Assembly (NCBI GenBank): GCA_026874595.1
Contig: CM049320.1
Coordinates: forward strand, 28,880,714 to 28,944,713
Reading direction: 5' to 3'
Source: Sipunculus nudus
Taxonomy: Eukaryota; Annelida; Sipuncula; Golfingiida; Sipunculidae
DNA length: 64,000 bases
Positions 33,101 through 44,021 of the stretch are shown one piece after another. The notes under the pieces were generated by a model, which was not told where the DNA came from, did not search any database, and saw nothing but the letters and a program-made list of their open reading frames with translations. Within the stretch, counting starts at the first letter, position 1. The number at the start of each line of letters is the position of its first letter. The translations under genes and the position numbers were made by a program.

Positions 33101-36100
33101 GAAAATTAGGTCCTAAAATCCTCTACTCTCCACTATATTACAATTAAATTGTTTCCCTTGAAATGTAAAATTTTCATAGCAAAAAACAGGTGGACATGAG
33201 ATGAAACGGACTATAGTATGGACACTGGAATGCTGAGTTACATTTTTTCTACTGGCAACCTGAAGATGACAGAATATAAGACTATCATTAAAAAGATCAG
33301 TTTCACGGAAACATGTTGCATCTAGTGTAGCCCTGCAACATGTACTCTAATTTGGTCAAAGTCTGTGTGCAAATGCAAATCAGGAGTTGGACAAAACCAG
33401 GTCTGAACGGTCTAAACTAAATAGTTTAGACTGCTCTTATTGGTCACTTGGCCTGACAAGTAAATATACATGATGGAATGTGGAAAACAAGATTTGTGAA
33501 GGTTGAGCCCGAGTTAATTGGGGTTTCCTAATAGGTACATGAACTTTGGCATTAATATATATGCATTGTCTCATGCCATAAGCTCATTTTTGCTGAATAC
33601 AACATTTTCCCCATCTCCAATGCACCTCTTTTGTTATGATTCAGTGTGTGAGTAAACACAGTCACTGTGTGTATGTTTACCATAATAAGACTGCATGACA
33701 AGAGGTCAGATTTTTTTCAACCACAAACTCCCAACAAGGAGAAGTTTACTACAAGAAAAAAGAACACTGAAGTTTCAGAAATCTTGATTTGCAAAGTTGC
33801 AGTTTATGGCCACCAGGTGGCATGTGCACTTATTTTTTTTATTGCACCAGTGATCTCACCTGGTGTAATCTTTCTTCCATCTGTGTACAGGATTAAGCAA
33901 ACCCGTTTTAGAATGAAATACTGGCAGATACTTCAAGGAGAAAATACTATACTTGCGGGAATATTTAACATACCTTGTATGTGAATAGCTGCCTTTAAGA
34001 AGACTCACCTTGACTCCTTCCCTATTTTGCCTTCCTGTGATATACGAATAAAACACCGCCCACACATCCTCCTCGCATAAAAGTTCATGGCCCCACATTT
34101 TTAACAGATCGTCTTTGGAAGCTTTGCTTTTTAGTTGAAACAAATAATAATCTTTGATTGCCCCGAAGCTAGCTGCGGAGGAATCGCCCCAGCGTCCATT
34201 TGGAAACTCATCCCATTCTGAAGTCCTATACACGTAGCTTTCAGGACGGTAAGTCCAGAATATAGGACGCACCCCCTCTTTACATCGGGCATGATTAGCC
34301 GTTTGTTTCCATGGCAACGCCCGGCGTGGATCTTCACACCATAAACCAAGTCTTTTTAGAATCTGTATGGTAGCTGCTTCTCTGTTCAAGGTATAAAAAT
34401 GAAGTCCACTGACTATTCCGCTTTGGAGTAATACACGACACATATCTGTCGCTTGGTCTATACCAAAGTTTCTTATTGCTTCGTCATTGTCTTTGATCAG
34501 GTTTATGGCGTCCAATATCTCATGAGGCACTTCCAGTTTTGACAGCTTCACGATGTGACGCAAAGACTGATAAGCCTGAAAAACACACAACAGCAGTTAA
34601 TATTCAAATGAAAAAATGTTTGGCTCATTTAAGAAATTGTTTAGTTTAAAAAAGATACAGATTAGAGATATGAACAACATTCCCAAGAGAGCAGAAATCT
34701 TGCGCTTCTAAAGAAGCAACTGATTTCCCCGCTGTCTGCTTTGACCGTTTATGATACACTATTACACTTAGACACCAAATGGCGATATGTTGTCTGCGAA
34801 AAAAATGTGCGTATGATGTGACAAGCAGCCAACCAGATGCCAATAAACAAACACTCGACAGGCATCCTGGCTCCACCCATAGCTGCACTTCAAGGGCTGC
34901 TTGATGACAGTTTATGGTCATATTTTTATTGCTCCCTCTGCATTCTCACATCATCGACTGATTCGATTATGACATTACGACTATGTTAGCATAGCCATGT
35001 ATCTGTTCTCTGCAAAATTGAAACCAGCCAGCGAGGTATGCACCGAGCCTTTGTTGTTACATTTCGTTTGAATTACGGCTCACCGGCTGAGCATCCTATG
35101 TGCCCAAGGCCCCAAGCAAACCACTTATAGGGCCATTTCTGAGCTTGTGGCCTGTTCTGACAGTTGCCAAGGCAATTAGCTGTGACTCAAAACGAAATGA
35201 ACAACACTGGCTCCATGTATTCCTCGCTTGGCTGGTATACTGTTTTGTCTTCCAGCATAGGGTCTCATCTGATTGGACAAAAATACAGTGCTCCCCTGTG
35301 GTGCAACAATTCAGGATACGAGGTTAAACAGCGCTTACGATATAGGTAGTAGACTTATAGGTAAAGAGCTGTGTAAAGAGCGTATGGATGAACATGGAAA
35401 TTTATACAGGATCAAGTAATATAAAGATCACTACTGTGAATCGGGTAAAAAAAAAAGTCTGAGTGATACATGTATACAAATTACAAATTATTCAGATGAA
35501 AAAGTTCCTCACAGATAGCCTAACTGAGAAAACCACAAATATTGTGTGTGTGTGTGTGGGGGGGGGGGGGGGGTGGGGGGACAACCTAGGGAACCAGTTT
35601 TCAATACACAAAGAACAAAGCGAATATAGTAAGGTGATGAATTAAGCTGAAATATATGCTCTGATTATATACAAATAAAATAAGTAATCAAACAAATATA
35701 ATTAATTAGCGCACCTGGATAGGTAGAATCCCAGGGATGATTGGAATATTGATACCAATCGCTCGACAGTCTGCCAAGAAACTCAGGAAAGTCTCCGGTT
35801 TGAAGAAGAGCTGGGTGATGATGAAGTCTGCTCCCGCATCCACCTTCTCCTTAAGATGCTTCAAGTCATCCTCGTAGGACACACAGTCAGGATGACCCGT
35901 AGGGTATGCTGCAATAGAGAAAATAATACATTGTGGTTGGCTTAATATTTGTGAGGCTATATTTCTGCAATTTTCCCTTTTTAAGTGTTTTATGATGGTA
36001 ACCCATTTGCCATCTCAACACACAGGTTTCTACAAAGAGTAAATAAACTTTTAGATCATCTGTCATGGGCATGAAGACCAGATTGTTTTCAATTATTTTA

Positions 36101-39100
36101 ATTTGCATGCTGATGGACGAAGAAACATGAAAACCTCCAACTAGGGCATTTTTTTAATCATTAGAAGGATAATTTAAATTATCTACAATTATTTATAATC
36201 AACAATAGGTGGATAGGTGCACTTAAGTTGATTAAAGGCTGTATCAAAACTAGACCAAGATGTGGTGATACAGAAAACTACTTGTATATATAAACATCTG
36301 TCTCGATCTTGGTGGAATGTGGGGTGCTGACATCTGGCTGACCAGTTTGGTAGTATAACAGAGGCTGGTTCTATGCATGACAGACTTGACCTATGTTTAC
36401 ATTTTTTTTATAAACACGTCTTTTTATATTTTTTCAGAGGTCTGTGCTTTTTAAGCACAATACGATTTTAGTTTCGATTTTCCTAAAAGGGGCAAACATA
36501 TGGGTTCTCTAAATCAGACATAATACAATATTGTAAACCTCACAATTCATTTCACTTGCACTGAATTTACTTTACAACTGCAAAGTGTCCATCAATGAAA
36601 TAAAATACAATGCTACGTCAGTAAGGGTGAGCCAGAATCAATTATGAATCAACCTGAACATGAAAAGTTAAAAAGGTACAAAATCATTTATAAAATTATG
36701 AATCATCTGCTCCTAGTTTATTCTGGTTGAAGTAAGCACCCAGTAAACCATCCCAGCCCAGCCCAGTCTTCAATTTACCTGTTTTATGTATTGTTACAGT
36801 TGTGTGTGCGCGGGTAAACACAATCCCTAGGTGTCTGTTTAGCACAACAAGACTGCCCAACAAAAGGTTCAATACTGAGCATGTGGAATACATGACACAC
36901 TGGTTTGAAGCTTGAAAGTCTTAATTTGACAAGTTGCACTGTACGACCACTAGACGGCGTGTGTGCTATGTTTATGCTGAGTGCCACTGATCGCAACCAA
37001 TGCAACCTTTTTCCAATCATGTACAGGTGTAAGCAAAGGGTTTTAGAAAGAAATACTGGCAGAAGTCACAATATTTTAAGGAAAACACCATATTGCATGT
37101 GTATTTAACATACCTGGTAAGGAAATAGGTTCCTTTAAAATGAGTGATACCAATAACATACATGATGAGTGAAAAGGTCCCTTTAAAATGAGTGATTACA
37201 ATAACATACCTGCAACACAGATGACAAAGTAGTCCCCAAATTCCTTGCGGATGTGTTTAACGAGATCTGTGGCATAGTTAAAGCCGTTTTCTGGAGGAAC
37301 CCACTCCCCGTCTTCATTGGGTGGATCTGGTCATAAGAACATTAGGATAATTGAAAAAATTGCAACATGCTGAATTATATATAGATAAAATCAACTATTA
37401 GAAATGCACCTTGATAATATTTATACAACTTTATTATAGTAAAATCCCTACTGTCCTATCATAACCTAAAATCCATTCCTGTCAAAGCCATTATAAAAAT
37501 ATTAATAGCAACATCAGACTTTGCAATAATATAGTATATGAAATACATTAAAAAAAAGTTATCCATCTGGAGCCAATAAAATTTCATACCACCAGAAATA
37601 AATAATCACTACAGCCCAACATATTCTAGAAAAAAAAAACAGTTATAGGAATGTTGATTTCCAAGTAATTCATCAAAGCACAATTATAAATTTATAATTC
37701 AATTTCAAAACCTATCAGTGCAAAGGTATATCTAATTGTTTCAACAAACAACAAATGTAAAACTAAGCCAAATTCCATGACACTATGTAACATACAGAAG
37801 AATGTAATCATTTATGATAATATATTCTTAATTATCAGCCAATACCTCCCCTCAGAGCCAGAATGTTTCTGATGCCTAGGTCCTTGGCCCTCTGTAGGTG
37901 TACAGTGATCTGGTCTTTGGTGAGTCCAACACAAGTGATGTGTAACATTGTCTCTAACCCACAATAGTTCAACATGGCACCCGCTATTGTCGTAGAACTT
38001 GTGGGTTTGTCTGATCCAGGGTCACCCGCAGGGTGCCACGTGACGTCACAGAACAGAGGTTTCCCTCTTCCCATGCGGTTAAATCTGGAAAAAAGAGAAC
38101 ACAGTTTACAACTCCATGTTACCAACAGAACCACCTTTCATTTTAAACGAATACTATAAACTTTTCCACCAGTAGGCTCCCATTGAAATATGATCTATTT
38201 TCTTAACTTAAATAGGACAACACAGTTTAATACTAAAGTTCATAAGGGACTATGACAAAAACCAACAAGAATTTATATTTGGCAAATTGCCTGTTTCTTT
38301 CTAATCTTATTGCCAAGTATGGGGTCTCCCTTTTCCTGACATTTGCCACAGCCTCCCTTCAACAGTTAGTATTTTTAAGGGAATTTATGACACAAAATCA
38401 GCAATCACAACCAATCAGCAGATTTTAAATAGCTTTTTGGAGCATGTGACCAATAACCTTGACCTTTATTAATGTGGTTGGGATGTTGTAAAAAATAAAC
38501 TGTGTTCTCGAATGTTGATTTATTTGCTGTACTTAAATAGTAGGCATGGTGTGGTTTTAATTGCATTCTACTCAATTAAAACTTGATGTCTTTTTTTATT
38601 GCTGCTTATTTTTGGGGAATTAACCAGTCAATTTATGAAAATATTCCCAAATTTCAATGGGAATCCCATTATGGAACAAACTATACTGTATTTAAATAAC
38701 TTTGGAAAATTGATAAAAGTATATGAAATAGTGGGTACTTTGGAATACATTGTTACCAACAGTAATTCTTACAATCATATTACTTACAGTAATATTTTAA
38801 TTAATTGTACTTCATTCCAGTGAAAACATTGCTATAATCATTTCTGCTGTCCCATGCAGTACCAGTACAGACAATAGATATATACAAATTTATCATTCTA
38901 TATCATGACGTAAATCTGGTAAGCAACCATAGCCTGTATATTGCAAAGAAAAAAAAGGCATCTATCCAATTTAATGAGGATGAACTGCTTCAATGTGTTT
39001 ACGCTCCCGAGGCAGTGGAAATCTTGCGCTTCTAAAGAAGCAATTGATTTTCACGCTGCCAGCTTTGACTGTTTATGATATATTTAGAAACCAGATGGCG

Positions 39101-42100
39101 GTTTGTTGTCCGCTGAAATAAACGTGCGTATGATGTGACAAGCAGCCAATCAGATGCCAATAAACAAACACTCGACAGGCATCCTGGCTCCGCCCATTGC
39201 TGCGCTTCAAGCGCCGCTTGATGAGTTTCTGGTCGAATTTAAATTGCTCCCTCTGCATTCTCATATCATTGACCAATTTGATTATGACATTATGACTGTG
39301 TTTAAGCGCAGCCATGTATCTGTTGTCTGCAGAACTGAAAAAAGCCAGGGAGGTGTGCACGCAGCCTTTGTTGTTACGTTTCGTTTGAATTACAGCATCC
39401 TATGTGCCCAAGGCCCTAAGCAAACCACGTCAGGGGCAATTCTCTCTGAGCCTGTGGCCTGTTCAGACGGTTACGCGGGGCGATGAGCTGTCACTCAAAA
39501 CGAAATAAACATGATTGGCTCCGTGTATTCCTCGCTTGGCTTTGTCTTCCAGCACAAGGTCTAATCTGATTGGACAAAAATACAGTGCTCCCCTCTGGTG
39601 TAGCAATTCAGGATACGAGGTCATAACAAACAGTGCCTTACGATATAGGTAGCAGCCCTATAGTTAAAGTGCTGTGTAAAGAGCGTACGTGTTATGTAGA
39701 CTCTCTACATGAGAGTCGCAAAAATGGATGTCCAAAATTTGAAACTGATCAAAGAGAGACTCCAAGGCTATTTGCTAGCTGCAAAAAAATTTTTTAATGA
39801 CCAGAACTCAAGGATTTTGCGAGAGGTCAACGGATACTAAATATACAAGAACTTTAGGTATCTGGGGGGGGGGGGGGGGGGGGGAAGGGAAACTGCACAA
39901 AGAGAGTTCTCCCAAGTCATAGTCTCAAAACTAAATTCTAGTTTCAAACTCATGACACAAATAATTAAAATAAATATATTTAAAAATATAATACAAATAA
40001 AAATAATCAACCTAAGAGGAAAATGTATCAGGCAAAGGTAAAAATCTGAAGTAAATTACAAATGGAACCCTTGTATTTAAGCAGCATCCCTCATTTCACG
40101 CTTATGATTTATTTTTTTTTCTTCTTCATTTTTTTTAGGCCCAAAGGAGTGATTTTAAGTTGTGTTAAGGCAAAACTGAACTGTAAAGAGAACCCCAAGC
40201 ATATATATATTTATAAAACAATATTTTTTGTTTATTTTCAATAAGATAGATGCAAATAAATAAATAAATATAGCAATATAAATAAATAAATAAAATGAAA
40301 AATAAGTAAAATATTAATTATAAGTAATAAATCCAAATAATCAACGCAAGTGACAAATGTGTAAAAAAAATCACTTTAATAACTTTTACAAGTTCAGACA
40401 CGTGTCCAGAGGCCTATGAAGGAAGTGATAAACACTGCTTTGTGTTGGGCCAGCTGCAATGTCTGATAACCATGTCAGCAGGAACCACATTTTGGATAGT
40501 AAATGTGCATAAACAGAGAGACACGTGGCCTACATGACATGGAAAGAGAGATGGAACAGGCCGACCATGAACTGATCACATGCACATCAAAACAAAGCTG
40601 ACCTTGACGGTGCTGCCATCTGTTGGCTGATATCGGTACCATATCTTCCCCATAACTGACAGTATTGGTAGTGATTCAATCAAACAGAAAGTAGCCTATA
40701 AACCTGAAACTATTTATATGTAATTATAAAATAATTATTTACTGACAACATAATTCCTCATAACAGAATCTTTTTTTCAGCTGTCTTAGATCAGAAAGCA
40801 AGAAGTGGAAGCACTTTTCACAAAGTACAGCTGCACTTTCAATAGGTCTGGCCTGACTAGACTTGTTGTGCATCTCATTCCTCCTAAAAACGTGGCATGT
40901 ACACACTTAATGTCTATGGTGTTGTTCCTTAGCCATCAAAACAATTTTCCAATATGGCAAGACTTGCATGAACAATTTATACATAAATTATACCATACAC
41001 ACATACATCTTAATATACTGCGCATTTAAGAATTGATTCCTTAAAGTAATGCTTCCACATAAATCAAAAAAGTTTACTAGTGTCTTTATATATATATATA
41101 TTCCAAATAAGCTGCCTCATTCGTGATCAAAATACTTTATTGATTTCAATACTAAATATCTTAATTGTACTCCTTTTAAACTTGGGAGTTCAACATCCTT
41201 GAACTAAAATTATGACTAAATTTTTGGCACGATACTCTCTCGGTTAAACTAAGCGCAATGGCCAACCTTGCCAGAAACCATCTAAACACAAGCAGTGCAC
41301 TTGTACTCAAATTCTATGACAAGCCATGCACTTTAACATTTACTTGCATTTATTCAATCTTAACCATTTTTCCAAAGTCTAGATTATATTACAATTTATA
41401 ATTAATCATTATTAGGGACAACAATGTAAATGCAAGCTGCATGTAGCCTAGCTTGGACATTCTTTATATAATATAAAGACAACATTTTTAAGCTTCAAAG
41501 TAATTAATTTGATACATTGTTTCCAATTTTAACACTTATATGGACACCTTGAGAATATGTCAAAGATGCATCTTTTCTTTTGCATTGAAAATAAACTTCA
41601 GTCAAGGCATTTTGCAACTCTGTCACAGTACAATTTCCATGATATATTTTGCCAGCAAAACAAAAACCAGCCTAAAACACAATAACAAACAAGGATAGAT
41701 TGAAGGTCCCATTACTTGTTAATTTTGTGACAGCACAAAATAATTCAAGCTTCTTACTATCCTAAGCAAAACAATGTATTAATATGAAAACAGAAATCAA
41801 AATATATAATAATCCATTAAACAAATTTCAGCCCAGTGGATGTATTGAGATATTCATACTCAGGCTGTGAATTATGAAGAAGCACAATTCAATTAACTAG
41901 TTCTTTACTTGCAGTTCTTGATTCAATTATTATTTCATTTGCAGGATTGTTCTGCTCTGGGCTGATGGCAGAAATTGGGCAGAAAACCATTCTGCCCTGC
42001 AAAAATGCCTATTTTGCCGGGGAAAAATGGCAGATAAAATTATCAAAACATATTGTACTTTATCAAGATAAATATCTTAATAAATGCTGCCTAAAACACA

Positions 42101-42862
42101 AACATTTATTAATACATTAAGAAATGACAGTTTATTCAATTTAGTTAATAAAATAAATATCATCCAATGATACTGACATTGCAACAAGCAAGGTTTGCAA
42201 GTTTACTTAACTGTAAATAACATAAATGTTTGAAGTATTCAATTGAAAGGGTTAAAAGGTATGCAAACACTTGTATGTGTAATAATTAGTTATATTTATT
42301 AAGCACCAATTCACAGTGGGACCAAATCTCAGAGTGCAAGTCAATTCACAATCACATAGGATTCACTCATATCCAATTCCAGAGCACAACTTCTTGGAAA
42401 CACATCGCCTGTTAGTGTAAGTGTTCACCCACATTCTTGCTCACTTACCCCCCCCCCCCCCATGTTTATCCAATGTAAATATTCACCCCCCTCCTCCCCC
42501 CCCCCCAAAAAAAAAGATGTAAAACCATAGAGATAAATTGCTGTCTTTAATGAAAAACTAACTTTCATAACACAACAAGTTATTCTAACAAACAATTATA
42601 TATGCAGCTGAACCTGTCTGAAAGACCACCCATGAGAAATATGCAATAACCATATAGAACAGCCTTACCTTGCCACCAGGTTTGCTGCCCCATTTGCCGT
42701 TCTGGGTGGAAAGAACTCTAGTGAGAAAAACTTGTCCCCTCCGTTGATGCGGTCATGGATTTTGTCAATCAACGGCTCGTATTTGTGCGAGGGAAGGGAC
42801 ATGTCATCCCCGCTGCTGTAGTCGGAGACCGCTTTCTCTGATGGTAGCAGACGAGTAGCCAT
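26870..42862 (-). CDS. MTHFR: Methylenetetrahydrofolate reductase, nine coding exons
   Basis: Reduces 5,10-methylene- to 5-methyl-tetrahydrofolate with NAD(P)H and FAD in the cytosol, feeding methionine synthesis. Exons in transcript order: 42862-42669, 38084-37846, 37326-37210, 35908-35715, 34575-34009, 32351-32169, 31608-31510, 30901-30779, 27130-26870. All introns are GT-AG and phases agree, giving 658 residues (human 656). Catalytic TIM barrel, about residues 40-340: [50 protein letters not shown]. Linker and S-adenosylmethionine-responsive C-terminal domain follow: [70 protein letters not shown]. The AGADF segment, the region of the human Ala222 variant, is unchanged. The C-terminal end is uncertain: a donor-like GTATGT lies inside the last exon. 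Introns carry many repeats; the promoter is shared with C3orf33. Confidence 0.96.
27786..28690. repeat. Two-copy tandem duplication, 448-bp period
   Basis: Copies start at 27786 and 28234 with GCAAGCTTTCAATTTGACAG and run in parallel to 'ctgtcatgaagaaaaacagtaaa'. Differences are few, so the duplication is fairly young. Confidence 0.88.
28904..29035. repeat. 69-bp tandem duplication
   Basis: Two copies starting CTGAAA at 28904 and 28973, each containing TAAGTTAAAATATTAGAATT and GTTGCAAAAGTTGCAATCAT, nearly identical. Confidence 0.85.
29110..30350. repeat. Two-copy tandem duplication, about 664-bp period
   Basis: Parallel landmarks are 'tgctgtgaaaattaaatc', 'cctgattttttt', 'gatattaggcag-cctgaagtgt' (29512 and 30176) and 'ctcgaaggaacgaagtc' followed by 'gacccaatttt'. 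Copies are clearly diverged. The second copy leads into a GACA/GACG tail. Confidence 0.8.
30352..30492. repeat. (GACA/GACG)n tail and family terminus
   Basis: A run of ACGGACAGACAGACGG-type tetranucleotides followed by 'gaccaagactatagctcag', 'tatagtcagctgtgctaaaa'. Same terminus as at 16800-16915 and 22020-22100. Confidence 0.75.
30779..30901 (-). CDS. MTHFR: MTHFR coding exon 8
   Basis: Acceptor TTACTTACAG and donor GTGAGA, 41 codons in phase 0. Contains [20 protein letters not shown], then TVVDPVAF, a hallmark of the regulatory domain. Confidence 0.95.
31510..31608 (-). CDS. MTHFR: MTHFR coding exon 7
   Basis: Acceptor CTACATTACAG and donor GTGAGT, 33 codons in phase 0. Starts [19 protein letters not shown] and ends VNYHIVSAE. 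Confidence 0.94.
31900..32160 (+). repeat. Dispersed repeat, copy 1 (pair with 61385-61620)
   Basis: Blocks 'tttaaaatttggagctggatg', 'cacaatgcgataccaagccctcattggtctgattacaattc' and 'ctctgtgcacaccct' are repeated in order at 61.4 kb. The copy ends within about 10-20 bases of the exon 6 splice donor of MTHFR. Confidence 0.75.
32169..32351 (-). CDS. MTHFR: MTHFR coding exon 6
   Basis: Acceptor CACCTCTAG and donor GTGAGT, 61 codons in phase 0. Contains [16 protein letters not shown] and GILTINSQP, then [12 protein letters not shown]. Confidence 0.95.
32520..32860 (+). repeat. SINE-like element, copy 2
   Basis: It begins with an A-box-like TAGCTCAAGGGTATTG and a B-box-like GGTTATGCATTCATCCC about 30 bases later, as in a degenerate tRNA head. 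The body ('gaacagaatctcggggaattttc', 'cagcacatgatcc', 'gtcatcaaggaataatcacaaatgtaca') matches copies at 5925-6265 (inverted) and 47955-48320. It ends near 'gcattccttagaatgcag'. Confidence 0.65.
33015..33220 (+). repeat. 210-bp repeat, inverted partner of 22880-23090
   Basis: 'tgatttctcatattttcaaataattt', 'ttatttgccttgttgaaaattaggtcc', 'ttcccttgaaatgtaa' and 'caggtggacatgagatgaaacggactatag' are reverse complements of the earlier copy in reverse order. Confidence 0.75.
33640..33995 (+). repeat. 350-bp dispersed repeat, copy 1 of 3
   Basis: Shares with 36785-37130 and 48715-49070: 'gtaaacacagtcactgtgtgtatgtttacc', 'aacaagactg'-type, 'ccaccaggtggcatgtgc', 'tgtacaggattaagcaaac-cgttttag-atgaaatactggcagat' and a terminal 'taacatacc...cctttaa'. 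All three have the same orientation. This copy stops about 15 bases from the MTHFR exon 5 donor. Confidence 0.78.
34009..34575 (-). CDS. MTHFR: MTHFR coding exon 5
   Basis: Acceptor GTTTTTCAG and donor GTGAGT, 189 codons in phase 0. Starts [20 protein letters not shown] and covers [29 protein letters not shown] and LKDYYLF-like [11 protein letters not shown]. It closes the catalytic barrel and carries the linker. Confidence 0.96.
34681..35384. repeat. 0.7-kb direct repeat flanking MTHFR exons 2-4, copy 1
   Basis: Parallel to 39005-39688. Landmarks are 'gaaatcttgcgcttctaaag', 'cgtatgatgtgacaagcagc', 'ccaataaacaaacactcgac', 'acagtgctcccct-tggtg' and 'ttacgatataggtag' to 'gctgtgtaaagagcgta'. 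It carries CCAAT, a GC-box-like GCTCCACCC (copy 2: GCTCCGCCC) and no protein. It may be an old LTR or promoter-bearing element. Confidence 0.88.
35543..35580. repeat. (GT)n followed by a long G run
   Basis: GTGTGTGTGTGTGTG runs directly into about 16 G, one T and six more G, in MTHFR intron 4. It is a potential G-quadruplex former and a length-variable site. Confidence 0.9.
35715..35908 (-). CDS. MTHFR: MTHFR coding exon 4
   Basis: Acceptor CTATTGCAG and donor GTGCGC, 194 nt, phases 1 to 0. Contains [18 protein letters not shown], then IITQLFF, and [11 protein letters not shown]. Confidence 0.96.
36785..37131 (+). repeat. 350-bp dispersed repeat, copy 2 of 3
   Basis: Same order of blocks as at 33640-33995: 'gggtaaacacaat-cct-ggtgtctgttta', 'cactagacggcgtgtgtgct', 'catgtacaggtgtaagcaaaggg', 'gaaatactggcagaa' and 'ttaacataccTgg'. 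It is followed by a 48-bp duplication next to exon 3. Confidence 0.75.
37132..37210. repeat. 48-bp duplication overlapping the MTHFR exon 3 donor
   Basis: CCTTTAAAATGAGTGAT followed by a CAATAACATAC block occurs at 37132 and again at 37180, the second copy ending on the exon 3 splice donor (minus-strand GTATGTTATT). The upstream copy is therefore a decoy donor sequence without an exon. Confidence 0.8.
37210..37326 (-). CDS. MTHFR: MTHFR coding exon 3
   Basis: Acceptor ATGACCAG and donor GTATGT, 117 nt, phase 1 both sides. Encodes [19 protein letters not shown] and [18 protein letters not shown]. Confidence 0.95.
37846..38084 (-). CDS. MTHFR: MTHFR coding exon 2
   Basis: Acceptor CTTTTTTCCAG and donor GTATTG, 239 nt. 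Contains [20 protein letters not shown] and [13 protein letters not shown], ending LALRG. It carries part of the FAD and folate pocket. Confidence 0.96.
39005..39688. repeat. 0.7-kb direct repeat flanking MTHFR exons 2-4, copy 2
   Basis: Same orientation and order as 34681-35384, in MTHFR intron 1. Differences are mostly single bases and small indels (for example a missing 'ctggtatactgt' stretch near 39540). Confidence 0.88.
39864..39884. repeat. G homopolymer
   Basis: About 21 consecutive G bases in MTHFR intron 1. Copy number is likely unstable and hard to sequence. Confidence 0.9.
42669..42862 (-). CDS. MTHFR: MTHFR coding exon 1
   Basis: Begins ATGGCTACTCG; an acceptor CTTTTTTTCCAG lies 14 bases upstream of the ATG, so the start codon sits just inside the second transcript exon. 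Encodes a 40-residue N-terminal extension with serines, then [13 protein letters not shown]. Donor GTAAGG. Confidence 0.93.
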
Positions 42863-43701
42863 GTTGGCTCACTGTCTGGAAAAAAAGGATACTAATACTA
42901 AATAGGATACTTATATTGTCCATATACAATTTTAACAATAATAAAAAATTTAGATAATAATAAAGAAAACTAACAACGTTGGCAATCAACTGTTGTCAAC
43001 CGACTGCTCTGTGGCTAGGTGTAATATGCCTATGGTCGTATGGTGTCAGTAGGTATCAAGGCCTATTGTATGCTAAATGTGGTCAATTTTCCATAAGTCC
43101 TCGGCTATTTTACATTTTCCGCGAAGGGTCTAATGCAGCGCAATCAAACAAACTATGGCAGTGAATTGGCCCACTGAAAACAAGTCCCGTGCAAATCTGG
43201 CCGAATATCACTCCGGACCCGTCTCATAAACACAAGTAAAAGGTTTCATGAATAAAATGTCAAGTAAATGCTATAACCTAATATAAGTTCATTTTTTTAA
43301 ATTTTTTTGCGGTTGTTTTAGTGTGATACAGGTCCAGAATACGATCCGAAAAGAGGAAACAATTATACTAATAATAATTTGTAAACAAATGGACAGTCGA
43401 CCATGCAAAGCAAATCACAAAAACAACACGGTCATTAAAATTATCAGATTTGCCAGCTATATTCATTAAAAGACCCTATTCATTATTATTTATTATGTGT
43501 CTCAAAAGATATGCCAATTATTTATCATTTCAACACATAATTCCAACAACCTCGATGTAAACATAAACAAACAAACGCAAGTGTATGTACGACAGACAAG
43601 TTCGTGGAATCAAAATTATATAACCTAATGAAAGCTAAGCCAACACAGTGGCTTATTTACTCTCTCTATCTCTTTGCCTGTAATGTTCTCTACATACTTA
43701 C

Positions 43702-43850
43702 CAGTTAATTATGAAATAACTGACACCTGAACGTCAATATGTCAACAAAAATAATGTACGATCAAGTACTATCTTCTTCTATTGTATTCACCCTTTCCTA
43801 GCGCAGTGTACTGATAAAAGAGACCGATTCTGGCAGCCGGTGACATTTAT
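43702..43850 (-). other. MTHFR: Candidate MTHFR 5' untranslated exon
   Basis: A strong minus-strand donor, AACTG/GTAAGTATG, ends at 43702. Together with the acceptor at 42876-42877 it defines a likely first intron of about 825 bases. The transcription start is not determined; the upper limit given here is a guess set by the CCAAT boxes. Confidence 0.55.
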
Positions 43851-44021
43851 ACACAGTACCAGCCAATAGGAGCGAACCTTATAGTTCTCTGCCAATCAGA
43901 TTACAGTAGCGAAAGGGATTTCCTTATGCCAAAACGAGGCAAATTAAGCATGCGGGATACGATGCGGGACACCGGAAATCAAGAATGACTTTGACAGAAG
44001 GGGATTCCCCAAGTTTTAAGC
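43850..44021. promoter_or_regulatory. Shared promoter of MTHFR and C3orf33
   Basis: The two genes are divergent and their transcripts start within a few hundred bases of each other. CCAAT boxes lie at 43863-43867 (CAGCCAATAGG) and 43892-43896 (TGCCAATCAGA), about 29 bases apart, a spacing typical of NF-Y-bound bidirectional promoters. No TATA box is evident. Confidence 0.6.

Larger units (their letters stand above)
38085..42668 (-). other. MTHFR intron 1
   Basis: A 4.6-kb intron. Besides the 0.7-kb repeat (39005-39688) it has a G run, AT-rich stretches, TAAA-type simple repeats (40255-40300) and two C runs (42448-42461, 42496-42506). A short hairpin GGGCAGAA/TTCTGCCC lies near 41977. No extra exon is required. 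Confidence 0.6.

Noticed and set aside
41940-42000. Hairpin GGGCAGAA/TTCTGCCC as a regulatory RNA
   Set aside because: The stem is only eight bases in intronic AT-rich DNA, and there is no precursor-like structure around it.
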